Positions 1 to 6,109 of a DNA stretch of 8,761 bases are shown here, in pieces. The notes below the pieces were generated by a model. That model searched no databases and was not told where the DNA came from. It saw nothing but the letters and a program-made list of their open reading frames with translations. The DNA is from Tannerella sp. Lineage in GTDB: Bacteria > Bacteroidota > Bacteroidia > Bacteroidales > Tannerellaceae. The stretch is from positions 1 through 8,761 of the forward strand of contig JAISWC010000129.1 of NCBI GenBank assembly GCA_031271245.1, given 5' to 3'. A program made the translations under genes and the position numbers. Position 1 is the stretch's first letter. Each line of letters begins with the position of its first letter.

Positions 1-130
1 GATCTGCCAACATCATGGAAATTCCCATGAAATCATGGACCAATCCATTAAAAAGATGAATCGTTCTATCTTTTCATAGAAAATTGTATACAAAAGATGA
101 AATTCGAAATCAAAATGACAAAGCAATGCA
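1..130. other. AT-rich leader upstream of the membrane protein gene
   Basis: No convincing gene is seen here. The stretch is AT-rich like the gene that follows and unlike the GC-rich V-ATPase genes. It contains a perfect 10-base palindrome TTGTATACAA at 84-93 and a near match to the Bacteroides -7 box (TATCTTTT at 67-74). No TTG lies at the proper distance upstream of that box, so I do not call a promoter. If the V-ATPase B gene were directly upstream of D, as is usual in Bacteroidota, it would have to end before position 1. Confidence 0.4.
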
Positions 131-673
131 ATGAGAAAGAATAAAAGAACATCGCCACTCGGAGCAATATTTTTCCTGATGCAATACATATTGGTTATGG
201 CAATAGCAACCACCCTGGAAATGGCATTATTAGAGGAATGGATTATCGCCGTCCCGCGAGGAACGTTTCAGGGAACAGCGACTGTCATCATCGGCAGTAT
301 CATCGTCTTTGCAATAAGTTGGGGTGTGAGCTGTTTTCTTTCTGCAAACTATTTAAAAAGGTTTTATAGAAATAAGGAACAGCTTGAAGGGGAAAATAGC
401 AGCCTGCCGAAAAAAACGGGAATGTTTTATATCGAAATGAGACAGGAACACAGTTTGTCACTCTCGTTTGGTTTAGGCATCATAACCGTGATTTTACTTC
501 AGTTATTTACAAATGATTATTTTATCTCTATTCCTCACGGAACACACAAAGGAGGCATGACAGCCGCAATCGGTTCGTTAATTATATGCGCAACGGTTTT
601 CATACTTGCATTGAGTGTGACACTGCTTGTGAACTATTTTAGAAAGAAAAATGGCCATAAAGGTTCAATATAA
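131..673 (+). CDS. Unrecognised four-helix membrane protein with an internal duplication
   Basis: I do not recognise this 180-residue protein. Hydrophobic stretches at about 11-33, 50-72, 108-126 and 143-168 suggest four membrane helices. The two halves look like copies of one hairpin at an offset of 93 residues. The segment around IAVPRGTFQG (39-48) followed by IIGS (53-56) repeats as ISIPHGTHKG (132-141) followed by AIGS (146-149). In each copy an aromatic residue, a Pro-x-Gly-Thr turn and a Gly lie between the two helices, and a basic tail follows (KRFYRNK; NYFRKK). The charged linker at about 75-107 joins the halves. The ATG at 131 is the first in frame. Base composition is about 35-40% GC on sampled lines, against about 60% in the next gene, which suggests later acquisition or an unusual history. 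The gene overlaps the start of V-ATPase D by 23 bases, so translation may be coupled. A role in the ATPase is only inferred from position. Confidence 0.7.
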   Translation: MRKNKRTSPLGAIFFLMQYILVMAIATTLEMALLEEWIIAVPRGTFQGTATVIIGSIIVFAISWGVSCFLSANYLKRFYRNKEQLEGENSSLPKKTGMFYIEMRQEHSLSLSFGLGIITVILLQLFTNDYFISIPHGTHKGGMTAAIGSLIICATVFILALSVTLLVNYFRKKNGHKGSI

Positions 674-1268
674 CAAGACCTCGCTCCAGCAGTTGGAGAA
701 ACAGTTGAAAATCCGCGAGCGCTCGCTGCCGACGATCAAGAGCAAGGAGAGCGCCCTGCGCATGGAGGTGACGCGCACCAAAGACGAGGTACACACGCTG
801 GAGCTTCGGCTCGAAAACGAAATCGGCGGCTATGCAGACATGGCCGTGTTGTGGAACGAGTTCCGGACGGACCTTATCCGTGTCAGGGACGTGTCGCTGT
901 CGACCCGGAAAATCGCCGGCGTCGTCATCCCCGTGCCGGGGGACATCGACTTTGAAATCCAGCCCTACAGCCTGTTCAACGTGCCCGCGTGGTACACCGA
1001 CGGCCTTGAACTGCTGAAGGGACTGGCGCGCACGGGCATCGAAGCCGAATTTGCGCGGACGAAGCTGGAACTGCTCGAACATGCGCGGAAAAAAACAACG
1101 CAGAAAGTAAATCTGTTCGAGAAAGTCCAGATACCGGGCTACCGGGATGCCATCCGGAAGGTGAAACGCTATATGGAAGACGAACAGAGCCTGTCCAAGG
1201 CGTCGCAGAAGATCATGCGCGCCAACCAGGAAAAACGGAAGCAAAAAGAGGAGGAAATGACCGTATGA
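651..1268 (+). CDS. ntpD: V-type ATPase subunit D (central rotor stalk)
   Basis: Subunit D forms the coiled-coil axle that turns inside the A3B3 catalytic head and links it to the membrane ring. The 205-residue length is normal. The N-terminus (MAIKVQYNKTSLQQLEKQLK) and the stretch KSKESALRMEV (30-40) are typical of Bacteroidota D subunits. Long helical segments at about 8-60 and 118-200 can form the antiparallel coiled coil. The C-terminal block RKKTTQKVNLFEKVQIPGYR (146-165), followed by the helix containing RYMEDEQSLSKASQKI (173-188), is also diagnostic. The ATG at 651 gives the native N-terminus, even though it lies inside the end of the preceding membrane-protein gene. The stop overlaps the ATG of subunit I as ATGA, so the D-I pair is translationally coupled. 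Subunits A and B, its direct partners, are not in this window. Confidence 0.95.
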   Translation: MAIKVQYNKTSLQQLEKQLKIRERSLPTIKSKESALRMEVTRTKDEVHTLELRLENEIGGYADMAVLWNEFRTDLIRVRDVSLSTRKIAGVVIPVPGDIDFEIQPYSLFNVPAWYTDGLELLKGLARTGIEAEFARTKLELLEHARKKTTQKVNLFEKVQIPGYRDAIRKVKRYMEDEQSLSKASQKIMRANQEKRKQKEEEMTV

Positions 1269-3112
1269 TAGTCAAAATGAGCAAATACGCCTTTATGGTG
1301 TATCACAGGGAATATGAGCGGTTTCTCGAACAACTGCGCGGGATTGGCGCCGTGCACGTGCAGGAACGGGAACCGTCGGGCGACGTGGAAGCGAGCCGTC
1401 AGTTGCAGGCCGAACGCAAACGCCTGCGGACGCAGTTGCTTTTCCTCGAAAAACGGCAAAACGAAACGCCGGCGGAAGACTCGAAAAACAAACGGACGCC
1501 GGCGCCGGCGCGCAGCCTCACAAAGGCGGAAGGTGCCGCCCTGCTGGGCGAAATCGAACAGGCGGTCGAGGAGTTGACCCGGCGGCAGGCCGTCCGGCAG
1601 TCGCTGGAGAAGGACATCGCCCAGCTGTCGGTCTGGGGCGAGTTTGACCGCGCAACTATTGACCGTCTGCACGAAGCCGGATATGAAGTGACGTTTTTCA
1701 CCTGCCCGGCCTCAGCCTTCGACGCGGCATGGGAAGACCTCCATCACGCGATTTGCATCAACCGGGTGCAGTCGACGGTCTACTTCCTCACCGTCACCCC
1801 CGTATCTGCGCCGCCCGACATCGGCGCCGAGCGTGTCCAGTTGCCGGCGCACGGCTTGCGTGAACTCCGCGCGCACCTGGCCGCGGAACGGGAATATGCA
1901 GACGAACTGGACAGGAAACTGACGGACATCGCCTTCAACGACCGTCTTTCGCTGAAAAGCTACGACACTCTGCTGCTGAACGAACTGGCGGCGGAAAACG
2001 TGCGCCTGAACACAGGCCGGGAAGTGGAAGACAAACTGCGGCTGCTCGAGGGATGGATTCCGGCGGCGAAGGAAAAAGAAATGGAACAGGCGCTGGCGGC
2101 GGACGGCTATTACTTCCGGAAACTGAAAGCCACGCCCGACGACAGCGTGCCCGTCCAGTTCCGCAACAATGCCTTTGCGCGCCAGTTCGAAATGATCAGC
2201 CGCCTCTACATGCTGCCGAAATACAATGAACTGGACATGACGCCCTTTCTGGCGCCCTTCTTCATGGTCTTTTTCGGGCTGTGCCTGGGCGATTCGGGCT
2301 ACGGGCTGCTGCTGCTGCTGGTCGCCACGGGCGCGAAACTGTTCATGTCGCAAAAACTGCCGGCCTCGATGAAGCCCGTGCTTTCACTGGTGCAGATACT
2401 GGGCACCTCGACGCTGTTTTGCGGACTGCTGACCGGCGCATTTTTCGGCATGAACGTGTATGACTGGGGCGTCCCGGCGCTGGACTGGCTGAAGGAAAGG
2501 GTGGCGCTGGACAACAGCCAGATGTTTATGCTGGCTCTGCTGCTGGGAGTCGTACAGATACTCTTCGGCATGAGCCTGAACGTCGTCAACCGAATGATAC
2601 AGTTCGGTTTTGTCCACGGGCTGTCCACCATCGGGTGGATCATCTTGCTGGTAAGCATCGGCGCGGCCAGTCTGTTTCCGGACGTGATGCCGTTGTTCGG
2701 CGCCGTGCATCTGGTCATTGTGGGTATCGCCGCCGTGCCGATCTTCCTGTTCAACTCGCCGGGGAAAAATATTTTCCTGAACATCGGCCTGGGCGTGTGG
2801 GATACGTACAACATGGCGACGGGACTGCTGGGCGACGTACTGTCGTATGTCCGGTTGTTTGCGCTCGGCCTTTCGGGCGGCATTCTGGCCAGCGTCTTCA
2901 ACAGCCTGGCCACGGGGATGCGCCCCGACAACGCCGTTTTAGGCCCGATCGTCATGGTGCTGATCCTGCTGATCGGACACGCGCTCAATATCTTTATGAA
3001 CGTACTGGGCGCCGTGGTGCATCCGATGCGCCTCACGTTTGTGGAGTTCTTCAAGAACGCCGGCTACACGGGCGGCGGCAAAGCGTATCAACCTTTTAAA
3101 TGGAATTATTAA
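1265..3112 (+). CDS. ntpI: V-type ATPase subunit I (membrane stator, a-subunit homologue)
   Basis: This subunit provides the ion half-channels beside the rotor ring and anchors the peripheral stalk. The 615-residue protein has a soluble N-terminal half (about 1-320) rich in charged helices, with coiled coil at about 40-120 and 195-285, including the family block LLEGWIPAAKEKEM (260-273). The membrane half begins near residue 326. FGLCLGDSGYGL (337-348) is a signature of the family. LLGDVLSYVRLFALGLSGGI (521-540) carries Arg530, which corresponds to the essential channel arginine of yeast Vph1. The end (IGHALNIFMNVLGAVVHPMR, 570-589) is also typical. The start ATG overlaps the stop of D by four bases (ATGA). 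The K gene follows after 29 bases with no terminator, so D, I and K form one operon. Confidence 0.96.
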   Translation: MIVKMSKYAFMVYHREYERFLEQLRGIGAVHVQEREPSGDVEASRQLQAERKRLRTQLLFLEKRQNETPAEDSKNKRTPAPARSLTKAEGAALLGEIEQAVEELTRRQAVRQSLEKDIAQLSVWGEFDRATIDRLHEAGYEVTFFTCPASAFDAAWEDLHHAICINRVQSTVYFLTVTPVSAPPDIGAERVQLPAHGLRELRAHLAAEREYADELDRKLTDIAFNDRLSLKSYDTLLLNELAAENVRLNTGREVEDKLRLLEGWIPAAKEKEMEQALAADGYYFRKLKATPDDSVPVQFRNNAFARQFEMISRLYMLPKYNELDMTPFLAPFFMVFFGLCLGDSGYGLLLLLVATGAKLFMSQKLPASMKPVLSLVQILGTSTLFCGLLTGAFFGMNVYDWGVPALDWLKERVALDNSQMFMLALLLGVVQILFGMSLNVVNRMIQFGFVHGLSTIGWIILLVSIGAASLFPDVMPLFGAVHLVIVGIAAVPIFLFNSPGKNIFLNIGLGVWDTYNMATGLLGDVLSYVRLFALGLSGGILASVFNSLATGMRPDNAVLGPIVMVLILLIGHALNIFMNVLGAVVHPMRLTFVEFFKNAGYTGGGKAYQPFKWNY

Positions 3113-3141
3113 TCAAGTAACAATACATAATTTTTAGAACG

Positions 3142-3603
3142 ATGGAAATGAATTTATTATTGGCGTATGCAGGTATAGCCGTGATGCTCGCCCTGTCGGG
3201 CATCGGAAGTGCATACGGAGTCACAATTGTAGGGAGTGCGGCGGTAGGCGCGATGAAAAAGACCGACGGTGCGTTCGGCAATTTTCTGGTGCTGACGGCG
3301 CTTCCCGGCACGCAGGGTTTGTATGGATTTGCAGGATACTTCATGTTTCAGAACATATTCGGTCTCCTCACCTCCTCCATTACAAGCCTCCAGGCGGCGG
3401 CTGTCTTTGGCGGCAGCCTGTCGATGGGGCTGGTCGGACTGTTTTCGTCCATCCGTCAGGGTAAGGTATGCGCCGACGGCGTCGCTGCGATGGGACAGGG
3501 ACATGACGTGTTTACAAACACCCTGATTCTGGCCGTATTCCCCGAACTGTACGCCATCATCGCGCTGGCCGCCGTCTATCTGATCGGCGCCGCCGTCGTG
3601 TGA
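3142..3603 (+). CDS. ntpK: V-type ATPase subunit K (rotor ring proteolipid), probable sodium type
   Basis: The ring subunit carries ions across the membrane. The 153-residue protein is a tandem of two helical hairpins, giving four membrane helices, as in the E. hirae NtpK. The ion-carrying glutamate is Glu135 in AVFPELYAII (131-140). The first hairpin has LPGTQGLYGF (54-63), where the acidic residue is replaced as expected for a two-hairpin V-type ring. TM3 ends in LFSSIRQGKV (100-109). These correspond to the sodium ligands Leu61, Thr64, Gln65, Gln110 and Glu139 of E. hirae NtpK; here they are Leu54, Thr57, Gln58, Gln106 and Glu135. That favours Na+ over H+, by inference. The start could be Met1 or Met3. 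It is the last gene of the operon, and an intrinsic terminator lies 36 bases after the stop. Confidence 0.95.
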   Translation: MEMNLLLAYAGIAVMLALSGIGSAYGVTIVGSAAVGAMKKTDGAFGNFLVLTALPGTQGLYGFAGYFMFQNIFGLLTSSITSLQAAAVFGGSLSMGLVGLFSSIRQGKVCADGVAAMGQGHDVFTNTLILAVFPELYAIIALAAVYLIGAAVV

Positions 3604-3639
3604 GGGAGAAGTGCATTTATTTTAGGTATTAATCAGGTC

Positions 3640-3675
3640 GAAAGCCGCCTCCATACCGGGGACGGCTTTCTTTTT
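3640..3675 (+). terminator. Intrinsic terminator of the V-ATPase operon
   Basis: A perfect 8-base stem, GAAAGCCG (3640-3647) with CGGCTTTC (3663-3670), can be extended inward by partial pairing (CTCC with GGGG). It is followed at once by TTTTT (3671-3675). It lies 36 bases after the ntpK stop and has the orientation needed to end the D-I-K transcript. Confidence 0.85.
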
Positions 3676-3680
3676 AGCAT

Positions 3681-3762
3681 GGCACGCAGATGACACAGAT
3701 GATCAGGACTTACGCAGATTTTTTTCTGTGTAAATCTTTCAAATCTGTGTCATCTGCGTGCC
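3681..3762. repeat. MITE-like element with perfect 20-base inverted ends
   Basis: The left end GGCACGCAGATGACACAGAT (3681-3700) is the exact reverse complement of the right end at 3743-3762. The 42-base centre holds a second near-perfect hairpin, TTACGCAGA (3710-3718) against TCTGTGTAA (3724-3732), with one G-T pair. Thus most of the element can fold into a long cruciform or RNA hairpin. It encodes no protein. The words CGCAGAT and ATCTGTGTCATCTGCG resemble intergenic repeats that I recall as scattered in many copies in bacterial genomes, but copy number cannot be judged from one window. It begins five bases after the T-run of the operon terminator, so it lies in the gap between two convergent genes. 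No clear target duplication is seen at its edges. Confidence 0.8.
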
Positions 3763-3867
3763 AAAAAAAGCGAGGAAGGAAACAATCGGGTCAATAGTTG
3801 TTTTTATGTTATTAGCGTGAAACTGTTTCGCTTCACTCGCCTTGATCATTGAATCTTTGAATTGTAC

Positions 3868-4719
3868 CTAATCGAGTTCATCGTCATTGAGCGCATGATA
3901 TGCAATAAGTCCCTGGATGGAAGACTCTTTTATCTGGTCTACCCTGGTGCCAAATTCCGCGGCAATTTCTTTCAGTACTTCCGAAAAGGCGAAGGCTCCC
4001 GAACCGACAAACCGTATCCGGTAAACCTTGTAGTCGTACTGGCAAATATTGCGCGTAAAGAAGTCCCGCAGATTCTGAGTCAACAGGCTGTAGACATATT
4101 GATTCTCCAGGTTCTCCGCCAGGAAACGGGACACAAATACCAGGAAACGGGTAGGAGAGGTGCTTTCGTAGACGGCCTCCATGACGTCATTGGCATTAAT
4201 GCCGAATTTCTCGTAAAAAAGAGTTGCCACCTCGACAGGAACGAGGTCTTTCAGTAAATTGGCCAGAAACAGCTTTCCGAGAACGGCCTCACTGCCTTCG
4301 TCTCCCAACACGTATCCCGCAGGTCTGACGTTCTTGACGATTTTTTCTCCGTCGTAAAAACAGGAATTGGAACCCGTCCCCAGGATACAGGCAATCCCGG
4401 TATCGTTCTTAAACAGGCCGCGGGCAGCTCCCAGCAAATCGCTTTCGACCTGCGTGACGGTTTTGAACTGGGAAATCAACGATGACTGGACGACCGTTTT
4501 CTTTTCCTCGGTCGCACATCCGGCGCCATAAAAGTAGATACGGTTAATCTTTCGTTTAAAAAAGATTTCCGGCAAGTTAAGCCGAATGCTTCGGCTTATC
4601 TCTTTTCTTTTCTGAAAATAGGGATTGATTCCCTCCGTAATAACCCTCTGAACGAGGTGGTCTCTTTCGACCAAAGCCCACTCTGTGCGGGTGGACGTAC
4701 TTTCTGCAATAAGTTTCAT
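3868..4719 (-). CDS. BadF/BadG-family amino-sugar kinase (probable MurNAc/GlcNAc kinase)
   Basis: This 283-residue protein belongs to the BadF/BadG/BcrA/BcrD ATPase family, whose sugar-kinase members phosphorylate N-acetylglucosamine or N-acetylmuramic acid at the 6-position. Visible motifs are a phosphate-1-like loop near the start (AESTSTRTEW, 5-14), a likely catalytic-base aspartate in ESDLLGAARG (92-101, Asp94), the phosphate-2 loop ILGTGSNSC (112-120), GYVLGDEGSE (135-144) and the adenosine loop FVGSGAFAF (237-245). The first loop departs from the usual DGGSTKTDW or DSGSTKTDW: Asp is Glu, Lys is Arg and a Gly is missing. Activity could therefore be altered, although the rest is intact. 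It diverges from murQ across a 164-base gap, which points to MurNAc rather than GlcNAc as substrate: kinase product MurNAc-6-P would feed MurQ. Kinases of this family are described beside murQ in Tannerella (MurK). Substrate is inferred from context. Confidence 0.85.
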   Translation of the reverse strand: MKLIAESTSTRTEWALVERDHLVQRVITEGINPYFQKRKEISRSIRLNLPEIFFKRKINRIYFYGAGCATEEKKTVVQSSLISQFKTVTQVESDLLGAARGLFKNDTGIACILGTGSNSCFYDGEKIVKNVRPAGYVLGDEGSEAVLGKLFLANLLKDLVPVEVATLFYEKFGINANDVMEAVYESTSPTRFLVFVSRFLAENLENQYVYSLLTQNLRDFFTRNICQYDYKVYRIRFVGSGAFAFSEVLKEIAAEFGTRVDQIKESSIQGLIAYHALNDDELD

Positions 4720-4743
4720 TGTCCGGCGATTTTATTAATGCCG

Positions 4744-4751
4744 CAAATGTA
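4744..4751 (-). promoter_or_regulatory. Candidate -7 box for the amino-sugar kinase gene
   Basis: Read on the minus strand, TACATTTG matches the Bacteroides -7 consensus TAnnTTTG and lies 24 bases before the ATG at 4719. No TTG is present at the expected distance upstream (19-21 bases), so the promoter is only half supported. Confidence 0.4.
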
Positions 4752-4822
4752 TGTATTTTTAATCACATAAGGCACTCTTTTAAAGATAAATTTTTACGTG
4801 TATCGCATAATATCCTTAAATA

Positions 4823-4855
4823 TTTGTGCCTTCCGACTAATTAATTCTATTTTTG
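4823..4855 (+). promoter_or_regulatory. Bacteroides-type promoter of murQ
   Basis: TTTG at 4823-4826 is followed after 21 bases by TATTTTTG (4848-4855), a full match to TAnnTTTG. It would start transcription roughly 20 bases before the murQ ATG at 4884. Together with the -7 box on the other strand it makes the 164-base gap a divergent promoter region. Confidence 0.7.
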
Positions 4856-4883
4856 TACCCGAAAAAACGTACAAGTTATCATT

Positions 4884-5699
4884 ATGGCCTTTGAGAAAAT
4901 AACGGAAGCGACTTCGCTTTACGGCGATTTGGAGCAGAAAACAACGCGCGGGATGCTGGAGGAAATGAATGTGGAAAACGCGAAAGTCATCCAGGCCGTG
5001 CAGAACGCCATTCCCCGGATCGAGGAACTGGTGAACCGGATTGTCCCGCGGATGCAGCGGGGCGGACGCCTGTTCTATCTGGGCGCGGGAACGAGCGGCC
5101 GGTTGGGCGTGCTCGACGCCTCCGAGATTCCGCCGACATTCGGTATGCCTTCCACGTGCGTCGTCGGACTGATTGCCGGAGGCGATGCGGCGCTCCGTGC
5201 GCCGGTCGAGAATGCGGAAGACGATACCGAACAGGGATGGAAAGACCTGCTGCAACATCGGGTCAACGACCGCGACACCGTCACGGGCATTGCCGCTTCG
5301 GGCGCGACGCCCTACGTCACGGGCGCCTTGCGGGCTGCGCGGAAGCATGGCATCCTTACGGCTGTCATTACCGGCAATCCCGGTTCGCCGGCGGCGGCCG
5401 AGGCCGATATTCCGATTGAAGTGATTGTCGGGCCGGAGTACGTGACCGGCAGTTCGCGCATGAAATCGGGCACTGCGCAAAAACTGGTGCTCAACATGAT
5501 TTCCACCTCCGTCATGATTCAACTGGGGCGCGTGAAGGGAAACAGGATGGTTCACATGCAACTTTCCAACCGGAAACTCGTCGAGCGCGGAACCCGGATG
5601 CTTGTCGAAGCGCTGGGTATTCCCTGCGAACAGGCGCATACCTTACTGTTAATACACGGTTCCGTTCAGAAGGCGATGGAACACTTCAGGGGGGAATAA
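4884..5699 (+). CDS. murQ: N-acetylmuramic acid 6-phosphate etherase
   Basis: MurQ cleaves the D-lactyl ether of MurNAc-6-phosphate, giving GlcNAc-6-phosphate and D-lactate in the cytoplasm, a key step of peptidoglycan recycling. The 271-residue protein is one SIS domain with short helical ends. LGAGTSGRLGVLDASE (66-81) binds the sugar phosphate, and Glu81 corresponds to catalytic Glu83 of E. coli MurQ. ENAEDD (109-114) contains Glu112, matching E. coli Glu114. GIAASGATPYVTGAL is the second phosphate-binding stretch, and EYVTGSSRMKSGTAQKLVLN is the strongly conserved block near the end of the SIS fold. Both catalytic residues are present, so it should be active. It is driven by its own promoter and is divergent from the BadF-type kinase that probably makes its substrate. 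The protein is slightly shorter than the E. coli enzyme (about 298), as is common in Bacteroidota. Its stop lies two bases from the stop of the opposing gene. Confidence 0.97.
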   Translation: MAFEKITEATSLYGDLEQKTTRGMLEEMNVENAKVIQAVQNAIPRIEELVNRIVPRMQRGGRLFYLGAGTSGRLGVLDASEIPPTFGMPSTCVVGLIAGGDAALRAPVENAEDDTEQGWKDLLQHRVNDRDTVTGIAASGATPYVTGALRAARKHGILTAVITGNPGSPAAAEADIPIEVIVGPEYVTGSSRMKSGTAQKLVLNMISTSVMIQLGRVKGNRMVHMQLSNRKLVERGTRMLVEALGIPCEQAHTLLLIHGSVQKAMEHFRGE

Positions 5700-5701
5700 A
5701 T

Positions 5702-6049
5702 TTACCGAATGACGATTTTACGGACGGTTTCTTCGATACGGACAATGTAGTATCCTTTCGGGAGGGATACAACGTATTCTTCGGACGGATGTTTGATTTC
5801 AATCTCCTTTACCCGGATTCCTACGATATTGTATATCTCCAGCCGGCTTTTGGCCGGAGCGTCCGTGACAATGATACGGTTGTCAATCACGCTTACTTTT
5901 ACTTTCAGCGTGTCCTCCAGCGGTTGCACGGCATGGACACCCGGCACAGATGCAACGGTTTCCGCCTGCGCCGGAAGCGCAAACCACACCGGGCATCCCG
6001 CCGTTAACAGCCCTACTATCAATGCTTTTGTCCGTTTCTTCAAGTTCAT
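5702..6049 (-). CDS. Small secreted protein with a T9SS sorting-domain-like fold and no cargo
   Basis: From the ATG at 6049 the protein has 115 residues. An upstream in-frame ATG (6130) would add 27 residues that overlap ribonuclease Z and hide the signal peptide, so I reject it. Residues 1-29 are a signal peptide (basic MNLKKRTK, hydrophobic core, cleavage after AQA). A Cys at 19 (LLTAGC) leaves lipoprotein processing as a weaker option. Residues about 50-115 resemble the C-terminal sorting domain of type IX secretion cargo: a strand (RIIVTD), then LEIYNIVGIRVKEIEI (70-85), then VVSLPKGYYIVRIEETVRKI (93-112), matching the family pattern of IYdxxGxxV and LPxGxYivxi. The usual opening YPNP is absent. 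Only about 20 residues separate the signal from this fold, so there is no cargo domain. Function is unknown; it may be a surface adaptor or a shrunken remnant. Its promoter lies within the end of the ribonuclease Z gene. Confidence 0.75.
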   Translation of the reverse strand: MNLKKRTKALIVGLLTAGCPVWFALPAQAETVASVPGVHAVQPLEDTLKVKVSVIDNRIIVTDAPAKSRLEIYNIVGIRVKEIEIKHPSEEYVVSLPKGYYIVRIEETVRKIVIR

Positions 6050-6079
6050 TGGTCGTCTTTTGATCCTTTTTCGTAGCGT

Positions 6080-6109
6080 CAAAATTACAAAAACTATTTC
6101 AATTGGCAG
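6080..6109 (-). promoter_or_regulatory. Candidate promoter of the small sorting-domain-like gene
   Basis: On the minus strand TAATTTTG (6080-6087) is a full match to TAnnTTTG. CTG at 6107-6109 stands 19 bases upstream in place of TTG; a true TTG at 6111-6113 is 23 bases away. The -7 box lies 31 bases before the ATG at 6049. The upstream element lies inside the last codons of the ribonuclease Z gene, so the small gene probably has its own transcript. Confidence 0.55.

Noticed and set aside
84..93. Palindrome TTGTATACAA upstream of the membrane protein
   Set aside because: Ten bases in AT-rich DNA is weak evidence and no promoter is firmly placed beside it.
639..1244. Long minus-strand open frame opposite ntpD
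   Set aside because: Shadow frame of a GC-rich gene; the plus-strand protein is a clear V-ATPase D and the minus frame has no recognisable family.
1712..3054. Long minus-strand open frames opposite ntpI
   Set aside because: Low-complexity translations (rich in Arg, Gln, Pro) typical of antisense to GC-rich coding; ntpI is unambiguous.
3681..3762. CRISPR-like repeats
   Set aside because: Only one pair of inverted arms, no direct repeats with regular spacers.
3816..3842. Hairpin-like GTGAAAC...GTTTCGCTTCAC downstream of the kinase gene
   Set aside because: Imperfect stem and no T-run on the minus strand, so not called as a terminator of the kinase gene.
4794..5639. 281-codon minus-strand frame opposite murQ
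   Set aside because: Overlaps murQ fully, which has all catalytic motifs; the translation is rich in Arg and His as in shadow frames.
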